Of a stretch of 39,073 bases of DNA, positions 32,461 through 39,073 are shown piece after piece. Position numbers and translations under genes: made by a program. The stretch lies in the NCBI RefSeq assembly GCF_022695985.1, contig NZ_JAAPBF010000045.1:1-39073 (forward strand). The letters are read 5' to 3'. Below the pieces are notes generated by a model, which was not told the DNA's origin, did not search any database, and saw nothing but the letters and a program-made list of their open reading frames with translations. The stretch's first letter is position 1; every line of letters begins with the position of its first letter. The DNA comes from Streptomyces sp. NP-1717. Its GTDB lineage: Bacteria; Actinomycetota; Actinomycetes; Streptomycetales; Streptomycetaceae.

Positions 32461-33459
32461 ATGGATACAGCAGCCGCAACCACCAGCCCCCCACCACCGC
32501 CACCGCTCGAGGACCAGGGCACGCCCAAGGGCAAGAAGCAGGCCGGCGACCGGATCTTCCTGGGCCTGTCCCGGGGCTCCGGCATCACCCTGCTGGTCAT
32601 CATGGCCGCCATCGCCGCGTTCCTGACCTATCGCGCGATGCTCGCGATCTCCAAGGACGAGACGAACTTCCTCACGACCTTCGAATGGAACCCGCAGGGC
32701 GACCCGCGGTCCTTCGGTATCGCCGTACTCGCCTTCGGCACCGTGGTCAGCTCGATCATCGCCATGGTGATAGCCGTCCCGGTCGCCATCGGCATCGCGC
32801 TCTTCATCTCGCACTTCGCGCCCCGCAGGCTCGCCGCCCCGATCGCCTACCTGGTCGACCTGCTGGCAGCCGTACCGAGCATCATCTACGGCCTGTGGGG
32901 CGCCGTCTTCCTCGTCCCGTACCTCGACGGCCTCAACAAGTGGCTGAACGAGTACTTCGCCTGGACGTACATCTTCGAGAAGACGAACGAGGGAATCGCC
33001 CGCAACCTGTTCACCGTGGGCATCCTGCTGGCGATCATGATCCTCCCCATCATCACCAACGTCATCCGTGAGGTCTTCCTCCAGTCGCCGAAGATGCACG
33101 AGGAGGCCGCACTGGCCCTCGGTGCCACGCGCTGGGAAGTCATCCGGATGTCGGTCCTGCCGTTCGGCCGCTCCGGCATCATCAGCGCCTCGATGCTCGG
33201 CCTCGGCCGCGCGCTGGGCGAGACGATGGCCGTCGCGGTCGTCCTGTCGCCGAGCTTCCTCTTCTCGGGCCATCTGCTCGACGCGGGCGGCGGCACCTTC
33301 GCGCAGAACATCGCCGCGAAGTTCAACGAGGCCGACGGCTTCGGCCGCGACGCGCTGATCGCCTCCGGTCTGGTCCTCTTCGTCATCACACTGCTGGTCA
33401 ACGGCGCGGCCCGCGCGATCATCGCCCGCCGCAAGGAGTACTCGGGGGCCAACGCATGA
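32461..33459 (+). CDS. pstC: PstC, phosphate ABC transporter permease
   Basis: The 332-residue protein has a Pro-rich cytosolic head (TSPPPPPPLEDQG) and six membrane helices starting at about residue 40. The ABC permease loop is EEAALALGATRWEVIRMSVLPFGRSGIISASMLGLGRALGET (about 215-257), and the segment AVPSIIYGLWGA is typical of PstC. With PstA it forms the membrane channel. An AGA-type GGAGA site precedes the ATG. Its stop overlaps pstA as ATGA. Confidence 0.96.
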   Translation: MDTAAATTSPPPPPPLEDQGTPKGKKQAGDRIFLGLSRGSGITLLVIMAAIAAFLTYRAMLAISKDETNFLTTFEWNPQGDPRSFGIAVLAFGTVVSSIIAMVIAVPVAIGIALFISHFAPRRLAAPIAYLVDLLAAVPSIIYGLWGAVFLVPYLDGLNKWLNEYFAWTYIFEKTNEGIARNLFTVGILLAIMILPIITNVIREVFLQSPKMHEEAALALGATRWEVIRMSVLPFGRSGIISASMLGLGRALGETMAVAVVLSPSFLFSGHLLDAGGGTFAQNIAAKFNEADGFGRDALIASGLVLFVITLLVNGAARAIIARRKEYSGANA

Positions 33460-34529
33460 GCCACACGCTTCAGGACAAGCGGCCCGCGGTCGCCGAGCCC
33501 CAGGGCTCGCTCTCGCACGCGCGCATGCCGCGCTGGGCCCCCCTGGCCATCGCCGCCGGCTCCCTGGCGCTGGGCTGGCTGATCGGTGAGACGGCCGGAC
33601 TGGAGAGCGAGGTCCAGTGGGCCCTGCTCGCCGCGCTGATCTTCATCGGCTCCACGTATCTGATCACCGCCAAGGTGGAAGGCGCCCGCCAGGGCAAGAA
33701 CCAGGTCGCGACCAGCCTCGTCTGGGTCTGCTTCGTCCTGGCCGTCATCCCGCTGCTCTCGCTGGCCTGGACCACCGTCAGCAAGGGCGCCTCGGTCGTC
33801 GACGGGTACTTCCTGAGCCACTCGATGAGCGGCCTCCTCGACACGGACGAGGGCGGCGGCATCTACCACGCGCTGCTCGGCACCATCGAGCAGGTCGCCA
33901 TCGCCGCGGTGATCGCCACGCCGATCGGTCTGCTGACCGCCGTCTACCTCGTCGAGTACGGACGCGGGAAGCTCGCCCGCGCCGTCACCTTCTTCGTGGA
34001 CGTGATGACCGGCATCCCGTCGATCGTCGCCGGTCTGTTCATCCTGGCGACGTGGAACCTGATGCTCGGCTTCGGCCCCTCCGGATTCGCCGGCGCCCTG
34101 GCGCTGTCGATCCTGATGATGCCGGTGATCGTCCGCTCCACCGAGGAGATGCTGAAGCTCGTCCCGAACGAACTGCGCGAAGCCTCGCTGGCGCTCGGCG
34201 TGCCCCAGTGGCGCACGATCCTCAAGGTGGTCCTGCCGACCGCGATCGGTGGCATCACCACCGGTGTGATGCTCGCCATCGCGCGCATCACCGGCGAGAC
34301 CGCGCCCGTGCTGCTGCTCGTCTTCGGTACGAAGCTCATCAACCCGAACCCGTTCGAAGGCGCCCAGTCGTCACTGCCGCTGTACGTGTACGAGCAGTAC
34401 GCGGTCGGCACCAGCGCCTCGGTCGAGCGCGCCTGGGGCGCGGCACTCGTCCTGATCGCCTTCGTCATGCTCCTCAACCTGGTGGCCCGCGGCATCGCCC
34501 GCTGGAAGGCTCCCAAGACCGGCCGCTGA
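33456..34529 (+). CDS. pstA: PstA, phosphate ABC transporter permease
   Basis: The 357-residue partner of PstC has a cytosolic head, two extra N-terminal helices (about 30-72) and then the permease core. The core shows TPIGLLTAVYLVEYGRG, VDVMTGIPSIVAGLFI and the coupling loop NELREASLALGVPQWRTILKVVLPTAIGGITTGVMLAIARITGETAP. It ends in a basic tail. It is translationally coupled to pstC. Confidence 0.96.
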   Translation: MSHTLQDKRPAVAEPQGSLSHARMPRWAPLAIAAGSLALGWLIGETAGLESEVQWALLAALIFIGSTYLITAKVEGARQGKNQVATSLVWVCFVLAVIPLLSLAWTTVSKGASVVDGYFLSHSMSGLLDTDEGGGIYHALLGTIEQVAIAAVIATPIGLLTAVYLVEYGRGKLARAVTFFVDVMTGIPSIVAGLFILATWNLMLGFGPSGFAGALALSILMMPVIVRSTEEMLKLVPNELREASLALGVPQWRTILKVVLPTAIGGITTGVMLAIARITGETAPVLLLVFGTKLINPNPFEGAQSSLPLYVYEQYAVGTSASVERAWGAALVLIAFVMLLNLVARGIARWKAPKTGR

Positions 34530-34583
34530 GGCCCCGAAATCCGGCTCCGCCGAGCGGGGTCACGCAGAAAGCAGTGATTGAAG

Positions 34584-35360
34584 ATGGCCAAGCGAATCGA
34601 CGTCAGCGGCCTGACCGCGTACTACGGCAACCACCGGGCGATCGACGACATCTCCATGACCGTCGAGCCCCGCTCCGTGACGGCCTTCATCGGCCCGTCC
34701 GGCTGCGGCAAGTCCACGTTCCTCCGCACCCTCAACCGCATGCACGAGGTCACGCCCGGTGGCCGCGTCGAGGGCAAGGTCCTGCTGGACGACGAGAACC
34801 TGTACGGCGCCAACGTCGACCCGGTCGCGGTGCGCCGCACGGTCGGCATGGTCTTCCAGCGGCCCAACCCGTTCCCGACCATGTCGATCTTCGACAACGT
34901 CGCGGCCGGCCTGCGGCTCAACGGCAAGTACCGCAAGAACGAGCTGGCGGACGTCGTCGAGAAGTCCCTCAAGGGCGCCAACCTCTGGAACGAGGTCAAG
35001 GACCGCCTCAACAAGCCCGGTTCCGGTCTCTCCGGCGGCCAGCAGCAGCGCCTGTGCATCGCCCGCGCGATCGCGGTCCAGCCTGACGTCCTGCTGATGG
35101 ACGAGCCGTGCTCGGCGCTCGACCCGATCTCCACGCTCGCGATCGAGGACCTGATCGGCCAGCTGAAGGAGCGCTTCACGATCGTCATCGTGACGCACAA
35201 CATGCAGCAGGCAGCGCGGGTCTCGGACCGTACGGCCTTCTTCAACCTGTCGGCCGTGGGCCAGCCCGGCAAGCTCATCGAGATAGACGACACGGAGCGG
35301 ATCTTCGCCAACCCGTCCGTGCAGGCGACCGAGGACTACATCTCGGGCCGCTTCGGATAG
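34584..35360 (+). CDS. pstB: PstB, phosphate ABC transporter ATPase
   Basis: The 258-residue ATPase has Walker [10 protein letters not shown], a Q-loop region [18 protein letters not shown], signature [15 protein letters not shown], Walker [13 protein letters not shown] and the switch His in [13 protein letters not shown]. The [16 protein letters not shown] tail is typical of PstB. A TTG two codons upstream is possible, but MAKRID is the usual start. It drives phosphate uptake through PstCA. It is 54 bases after pstA and ends before a strong terminator. No phoU gene follows here. Confidence 0.96.
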   Translation: MAKRIDVSGLTAYYGNHRAIDDISMTVEPRSVTAFIGPSGCGKSTFLRTLNRMHEVTPGGRVEGKVLLDDENLYGANVDPVAVRRTVGMVFQRPNPFPTMSIFDNVAAGLRLNGKYRKNELADVVEKSLKGANLWNEVKDRLNKPGSGLSGGQQQRLCIARAIAVQPDVLLMDEPCSALDPISTLAIEDLIGQLKERFTIVIVTHNMQQAARVSDRTAFFNLSAVGQPGKLIEIDDTERIFANPSVQATEDYISGRFG

Positions 35361-35417
35361 GCACCGGCGCCCCAAACCGTCCTGCGGTGCTGCATGGCGG
35401 TGCCACCGCAAGGCGAA

Positions 35418-35448
35418 GGGCCCGCCCCCTCTCCCAGGGGGCGGGCCC
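35418..35448 (+). terminator. Terminator of the pst operon
   Basis: GGGCCCGCCCCCT (35418-35430) and AGGGGGCGGGCCC (35436-35448) form a 13-bp perfect stem around CTCCC, 57 bases after the pstB stop. Confidence 0.85.
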
Positions 35449-35471
35449 ATTCCTGTGCCGGGGGCCGGGTC

Positions 35472-35613
35472 TCAGCCGAAGGCAGCCCTCACCGGTCTCA
35501 GCCGAACGCCCGGCTCAGCCGAACACCAGGTTCACGATCCAACTGTGCTTCCCCGGGGGACAACCCCCGGACCCCCGGCCGAAGACAGCCCCCACCGGTC
35601 TCAACCGAACGCC
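35472..35613. repeat. Imperfect repeats of the 3' end of pit
   Basis: Downstream of pit, the last codons and stop of the gene recur. TCAGCCGAA-type segments lie at 35472, 35498 and 35515, beside the true end at 35601. The 36-base block 35475-35510 matches 35578-35613 with a few differences. The segment 35515-35542 still encodes WIVNLVFG plus a stop on the minus strand, against WIVNLAFG in pit. This is local tandem duplication of a gene end. Confidence 0.8.
35553..35570 (-). terminator. Hairpin downstream of pit
   Basis: CCGGGGG (35553-35559) and CCCCCGG (35564-35570) pair around a 4-base loop, about 30 bases beyond the pit stop. It lies between two of the repeated gene-end copies and probably ends the DUF47-pit transcript. 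Confidence 0.6.
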
Positions 35614-36599
35614 AGGTTCACGATCCAGAAGCTGACCGCCGCGACGAGCGCCGCCGCGGGCATCGTGATGAACCAGCCCAGGATGATGTTCTTCGCCACA
35701 CCCCACCGCACCGCGTTCACCCGCTTCGTCGCGCCGACGCCCATGATCGCCGAGGTGATGACGTGCGTCGTCGAGATCGGCGCGTGGAAGATGAACGCGG
35801 AGCCGAACATGATCGACGCCCCCGTCGTCTCCGCCGCGAACCCCTGCGGCGGGTCCAGCTCGATGATCTTGCGGCCCAGTGTCCGCATGATGCGCCAGCC
35901 GCCCGCGTACGTACCGAGCGAGAGCATCACCGCACAGGCGATCTTCACCCAGATCGGGATCTCGTCGCCCTGCCCCTCGACATCGGCGATGACCAGCGCC
36001 ATCACCACGATGCCCATCGTCTTCTGCGCGTCCTGGAGTCCGTGTCCGAGCGCCATGCCGGCCGCCGAGACCGTCTGGGCTATCCGGAAACCGCGCTTGG
36101 CCTTGTGCGGGTTCGAATGCCGGAACATCCACATGATGCCGACCATCACCAGATAGCCGATGACCAGGCCGACGATCGGCGACAGGAACATCGGGATGAC
36201 GATCTTCTCCAGCACCCCGGTCCAGATGACCTCGGTCCCGCCGGCGAGCGCCGCGCCCACCATGCCGCCGAAGAGCGCGTGGGAGGAGGACGACGGCAGG
36301 CCGTAGTACCAGGTGATCAGGTTCCAGACGATCGCGCCGACGAGCGCGGCGAAGAGGATCCCCATCCCTCGCTGCCCGTGCGGCGTGGCGATCAGCCCTT
36401 CACTGACGGTCTTGGCGACCCCTTGGCCGAGAAACGCCCCCGCGAGGTTCATCACGGCAGCCATCGCCAGCGCCGCGCGCGGTGTCAGCGCGCGCGTTGA
36501 CACCGATGTCGCGATGGCGTTCGCGGAGTCGTGGAAGCCGTTGGTGTACGTGAAGCCGAGCGCGACTCCGATGGTCACGATCAGGGCAAAGGTGTCCAC
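35601..36599 (-). CDS. pit: Low-affinity inorganic phosphate transporter Pit
   Basis: The 332-residue membrane protein is of the PiT family, which moves metal-phosphate with protons. It has about 9-10 membrane helices and the two family signatures: GFTYTNGFHDSANAIATSVSTRAL near residue 15, and the inverted-repeat counterpart near residue 230 (GASIMFGSAFIFHAPISTTHVITSAIMGVG). A segment YYGLPSSSSHALFGGMVGAAL lies near residue 100. It follows the DUF47 gene by 5 bases, the usual pair. It supports phosphate uptake when phosphate is plentiful, complementing Pst encoded just upstream on the other strand. Confidence 0.95.
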   Translation of the reverse strand: MDTFALIVTIGVALGFTYTNGFHDSANAIATSVSTRALTPRAALAMAAVMNLAGAFLGQGVAKTVSEGLIATPHGQRGMGILFAALVGAIVWNLITWYYGLPSSSSHALFGGMVGAALAGGTEVIWTGVLEKIVIPMFLSPIVGLVIGYLVMVGIMWMFRHSNPHKAKRGFRIAQTVSAAGMALGHGLQDAQKTMGIVVMALVIADVEGQGDEIPIWVKIACAVMLSLGTYAGGWRIMRTLGRKIIELDPPQGFAAETTGASIMFGSAFIFHAPISTTHVITSAIMGVGATKRVNAVRWGVAKNIILGWFITMPAAALVAAVSFWIVNLAFG

Positions 36600-36604
36600 G
36601 TGGT

Positions 36605-37225
36605 TCAGGACTCCTTGACCGCGATCGTCTCCACCGTGTTCGCGACGTGCTCGAACGCGTCGGCGGCCTCCTCGAGCACATCCACGATCTGCTTGAGCTT
36701 CAGGACTTCCATGGCGTCGTACTTACCGTTGAAGAGCTGGGCGAGCAGTTTGCGGTGGATCTGGTCGGCCTGGTTCTCCAGGCGGTTGACCTCGATCCAG
36801 TACTCGGTGAGGTTGTCCATCGTGCGCAGGTGCGGCATCGCCTCGGCGGTCAGTTCCGCCGCCCGCGCCAGCACCTCGATCTGCTGCTCGACGCCCTTGG
36901 GCAGTTCCTCGACCTGGTAGAGGACGACCAGGTCGACGGCCTCCTCCATGAAGTCCATGATGTCGTCGAGCGACGAGGCGAGGTTGTAGATGTCCTCGCG
37001 GTCGAACGGCGTGATGAAGGAGGAGTTCAGCTGGTGGAAGATCGCGTGCGTGGCATCGTCCCCCGCGTGCTCCGCCGCGCGCATCCGTTCCGCGATCTCG
37101 GCTCTGGCGGAGGAGTCCGCTCCGAGCAGTTCCATGAGGAGCTTGGAGCCCGTGACGATGTTGTCCGCTGACGCGGCGAACATGTCGTAGAAGCTCGTCT
37201 CCCTGGGGGTCAGACGAAAGCGCAC
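36605..37225 (-). CDS. DUF47 (PhoU-like) accessory protein of Pit
   Basis: The 206-residue, all-helical protein belongs to the DUF47/PhoU_div family. It has the segments FYDMFAASADNIVTGSKLLMELLG, FITPFDREDIYNLASSLDDIMDFMEEAVDLV and NRLENQADQIHRKLLAQLF. The acidic E/DxxxD motifs bind metal in PhoU-like folds. It is always encoded with Pit and is thought to regulate the transporter from the cytosolic side. The first gene of the pair, it starts at a GTG in a sequence with GGGGGATCC upstream. Confidence 0.94.
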   Translation of the reverse strand: MRFRLTPRETSFYDMFAASADNIVTGSKLLMELLGADSSARAEIAERMRAAEHAGDDATHAIFHQLNSSFITPFDREDIYNLASSLDDIMDFMEEAVDLVVLYQVEELPKGVEQQIEVLARAAELTAEAMPHLRTMDNLTEYWIEVNRLENQADQIHRKLLAQLFNGKYDAMEVLKLKQIVDVLEEAADAFEHVANTVETIAVKES

Positions 37226-37262
37226 GGGGGATCCTCGGTTTACATCGGATTCGGTCAGGCTG

Positions 37263-37292
37263 ATGCTAAGCGCATCATCCGGCCACGGCTAA
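37263..37292 (-). promoter_or_regulatory. Promoter of the DUF47-pit operon
   Basis: On the minus strand TTAGCC (37287-37292) and TAGCAT (37263-37268) are 18 bases apart, about 38 bases before the start codon. The TAGCAT fits the Streptomyces -10 consensus. No PHO-box repeats are visible near it, consistent with expression when phosphate is plentiful. Confidence 0.55.
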
Positions 37293-37370
37293 CCGGCGTC
37301 ATTCAGTGTGCTGCATAGGACACGACGATCATGACGTGCCCCTGCCCCTACGCGCGCGACTGGGTATCAT

Positions 37371-37386
37371 ATACCTACCTGGGGTA
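37371..37386 (+). promoter_or_regulatory. CsoR-type operator upstream of csoR
   Basis: ATACC-N6-GGGTAT (37371-37386) matches the copper-responsive CsoR box (TATACC...GGGTATA type) and lies about 50 bases before the csoR start. Self-repression relieved by Cu(I) is expected. Confidence 0.75.
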
Positions 37387-37436
37387 TTTACCGCCCTTTC
37401 GGACATCTCTCACGTACACCCCACCAGGAGGACGCC

Positions 37437-37826
37437 ATGACGACCACCGAGGCGGCCGGCGCGGCGACCGGCGACGCGACCTCCGGCCCGGCCACGACCG
37501 CCACCGCCGTCGGCGAGGAGATCGTCACCGATCACGACCGCGGTGTGCACGGCTACCACAAGCAGAAGGACGAGCACCTCAAGCGGCTGCGCCGGATCGA
37601 GGGCCAGATCCGCGGACTCCAGCGGCTCGTCGACGAGGACGTCTACTGCATCGACATACTCACGCAGGTCTCGGCCTCCACCAAGGCGCTCCAGTCCTTC
37701 GCGCTCCAGCTGCTGGAGGAGCATCTGCGGCACTGCGTCGCGGACGCGGCGGTCAAGGGCGGCGACGAGATCGACGACAAGGTGCAGGAAGCCACGAAGG
37801 CGATCGCGCGCCTGCTGCGTACCTGA
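37437..37826 (+). CDS. csoR: CsoR, copper(I)-sensing repressor
   Basis: CsoR is an all-helical tetrameric repressor that leaves DNA when it binds Cu(I). The 129-residue protein has a Thr/Ala-rich head (about 1-35) and then the CsoR/RcnR core. The copper ligands are all present: Cys71 in DEDVYCIDIL, His96 and Cys100 in EEHLRHC. The helix HLKRLRRIEGQIRGLQRL carries the DNA-facing basic residues. A GGAGGA site precedes the ATG. The usual targets, copA and copZ, are not in the window, though the gene has its own operator. Confidence 0.93.
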   Translation: MTTTEAAGAATGDATSGPATTATAVGEEIVTDHDRGVHGYHKQKDEHLKRLRRIEGQIRGLQRLVDEDVYCIDILTQVSASTKALQSFALQLLEEHLRHCVADAAVKGGDEIDDKVQEATKAIARLLRT

Positions 37827-37850
37827 GGGGCGGGCTCACGGAGCGCGCCA

Positions 37851-37880
37851 CGCCGCACCACGCCGCACCGCGCCGCACCG
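37851..37880. repeat. Three tandem copies of a 10-base unit
   Basis: CGCCGCACCR is repeated three times directly, just after csoR, within the 100-base gap before the convergent small gene. It is probably slippage-prone spacer DNA. Confidence 0.7.
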
Positions 37881-37927
37881 CGCTCCGGTCCTGTCTGCGG
37901 CTCCGGCCTCCTGCTCCGGCCCGCGGC

Positions 37928-38104
37928 TCAACGGCAGGACGATCTCTCGCCGCGCTCCACGCCCACCTTCAGCACTTCGTCGATACGGGCCGGGCTGAGC
38001 CGCTCACCGTCCGCGGCCGACGCCGCGATCATCAGCTCTCCGCAGAGTTCGATCTCGGCGAGGGCCACGTGGTCCTGGACGGTCGGCGTGCGCAACAGAC
38101 CCAC
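37928..38104 (-). CDS. Small conserved-type protein of 58 residues
   Basis: The GTG at 38104 is preceded by AGGAAGAGGTG with 6-7 bases of spacing. The product begins VGLLRTPTVQDHVALAEIELCGELMIAASAADGERLSPARIDEVLKVGV and ends in SSCR. From memory, very similar short proteins (with ELMIAAS, ERLS and IDEVL) occur widely in Streptomyces. I do not know a function for them, and the hydrophilic sequence shows no signal or membrane helix. The lipoprotein gene lies upstream on the same strand, with 105 bases between, so they may be co-transcribed. It is convergent with csoR. Confidence 0.75.
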   Translation of the reverse strand: MGLLRTPTVQDHVALAEIELCGELMIAASAADGERLSPARIDEVLKVGVERGERSSCR

Positions 38105-38209
38105 GTGCGTTCACCTCTTCCTGCCGGTGTCGTCTTCCTGGCGGTGTCGACTGCCGGCTTCCTAGGGTAGGGAGGGTGAGACGTGGCGCGCATGGCACGT
38201 CCGGACCAT

Positions 38210-39043
38210 TTACACCTTGATCTTCCCGGTGAAGATCTGGTCCTTCGGGGGGAGCCGCACCCCGACGGCGACCCCGAACTCGTACAGCAGCGTGGTGGAG
38301 GCGACGGCGACCGTACGCCCCTGATTCGGGTAGCTGAACTGGTGCCTGACCTTGCGGAGCCGCCCCGCCTCGTCGAGATAGGCGTCGAACGGCACGACGT
38401 CGTCCGCGAACCCCTTCGCCGCCGCGGCCAGCGCCTCGCGCGCGTACGGCGCCGCCTGCTTCGCCGCCCGCTCGATGTCGGTGACCCCCCGGTAGTGCGA
38501 GACGCGGACGCCGGCCAGCTCCTGCTCCCCGAGGAAGACCACGTCCTTCGCCGCGCGCAGCAGTTCGGCGGCGGTCAGCGGATCGGTCGCGCCGCCGGTG
38601 ACCAGATTGCCGTCGTCGAGGGTGGTCGAGTCGAGCATGACCCACTTGTCCTCGGGCACCCCGGCGCCCCGGTTCTTCATGTACAGGGTCGAGGGGGCCA
38701 GCAGTTCCGCGATCGGCCGGTGCTCGTCCGTGCCGGCCGGGTCCTTCGGCAGCACGACCGAGAGCCGCCCCATCCGCTTGCGGAAGTCGTAACCGCCCTC
38801 GCCCCTGATGGTGACGCGCGTCCCGCCGGTCGCCATCACCAGCGAGGTCCGGGTCTTGGAGCTGCCCGCCTCGGCCAGGACGTCCGCCGCTCCGCGGACC
38901 GCGGCCGGATCGCCGAGGGGCCGGTCGTCGGCCGCGGCGCCCTCGCTCCCGGAACAACCGGTGCTCGTGGCCACCACGCCCGCCGCCGTCACGGCGGCGG
39001 CGACGATCGCCACGCCCCTGCTTCTGTGTTGCCGCGCCACCAT
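38210..39043 (-). CDS. Lipoprotein of unknown function, LolA/LppX-like in style
   Basis: The 277-residue protein has a basic start (MVARQHRSR), a hydrophobic stretch (about 10-27) and a lipobox STGC (Cys30), so it is lipid-anchored outside the membrane. The mature part shows the pattern of actinobacterial LolA/LppX/LprG-like lipoproteins: GSSKTRTSLVMATGGTRVTIRGEGGYDFRKR, YMKNRGAGVPEDKWVMLDSTTL, VSHYRGVTDIERAA and FDAYLDEAGRLRKVRHQFSY near the end. Those proteins hold or carry lipids, and the role here is inferred. The ATG at 39043 is 30 bases from the window edge, so its promoter is outside. Confidence 0.85.
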   Translation of the reverse strand: MVARQHRSRGVAIVAAAVTAAGVVATSTGCSGSEGAAADDRPLGDPAAVRGAADVLAEAGSSKTRTSLVMATGGTRVTIRGEGGYDFRKRMGRLSVVLPKDPAGTDEHRPIAELLAPSTLYMKNRGAGVPEDKWVMLDSTTLDDGNLVTGGATDPLTAAELLRAAKDVVFLGEQELAGVRVSHYRGVTDIERAAKQAAPYAREALAAAAKGFADDVVPFDAYLDEAGRLRKVRHQFSYPNQGRTVAVASTTLLYEFGVAVGVRLPPKDQIFTGKIKV

Positions 39044-39073
39044 CGCCTGCCAACCCCCAACGCCCTACCGTTG

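Noticed and set aside
37331..38170. Plus-strand 279-codon frame across csoR and the small gene
   Set aside because: It overlaps csoR in another frame and encodes Arg-rich low-complexity sequence. The CsoR frame has all copper ligands.

Overview
The window is a high-GC actinobacterial chromosome segment, almost certainly from a Streptomyces. It has strongly biased third codon positions, GTG and TTG starts, ATGA-coupled operons and proteins I recognise as near-identical in type to Streptomyces GlnR, polyphosphate kinase, PstSCAB, MshD and CsoR. From memory, the conserved backbone resembles the S. coelicolor region around SCO4134-SCO4160. I could not run an alignment to confirm that.

Left end (1-2.9 kb): the first part of a Gln/Tyr-rich protein and a MoaD/ThiS-like protein face left. 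Divergent from them is glnR, the global nitrogen regulator, preceded by a 20-codon upstream reading frame that overlaps its start, and then a LacI-type regulator. At 3.0-5.2 kb is a small regulatory island: a GntR/UTRA repressor translationally coupled to a UTRA-only protein, divergent from a small basic protein and a frameshifted RsbW-type ATPase. At 5.5-8.9 kb a membrane-anchored HtrA-like protease is followed by an OmpR-type response regulator and its sensor kinase, an arrangement reminiscent of mycobacterial MprAB/PepD. Three 11-bp direct repeats lie just upstream of the protease.

The centre (8.9-18.2 kb) looks accessory. It holds two VOC proteins, a Tat-exported PI-PLC-like enzyme, a TipA-like MerR drug sensor with a 19-bp-spacer promoter, an XRE/DUF2975 pair with twin palindromic operators, an NTF2-like protein with a well-formed promoter and operator but no regulator beside it, and a decayed alpha/beta hydrolase fused to hexanucleotide repeats. 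It also holds a CPYC flavin oxidoreductase divergent from an XRE-cupin regulator, a His-rich methyltransferase, a secreted Cys-containing protein and about 800 bp without a gene. Many genes here start 6-8 bases after a TAnnnT hexamer, which suggests leaderless transcription.

The right part (18.2-39 kb) is mostly conserved. It has a BldC-like helix-turn-helix protein with a DUF4180 protein, a secreted 5'-nucleotidase, mshD (mycothiol synthesis) and a YtrA-type GntR-ABC operon. A large phosphate block follows: ppk-CHAD-NUDIX (polyphosphate), pstSCAB behind a four-unit PHO box, and a convergent DUF47-Pit low-affinity transporter. Between these lie a lipoprotein/membrane-protein pair of phage-like type and an aminoglycoside-phosphotransferase-fold kinase. 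The window ends with the copper sensor CsoR, a 58-residue conserved-type protein and a lipoprotein. The joint theme of the right side is phosphate capture, storage and scavenging. glnR at the left adds the nitrogen side of the same nutritional control.
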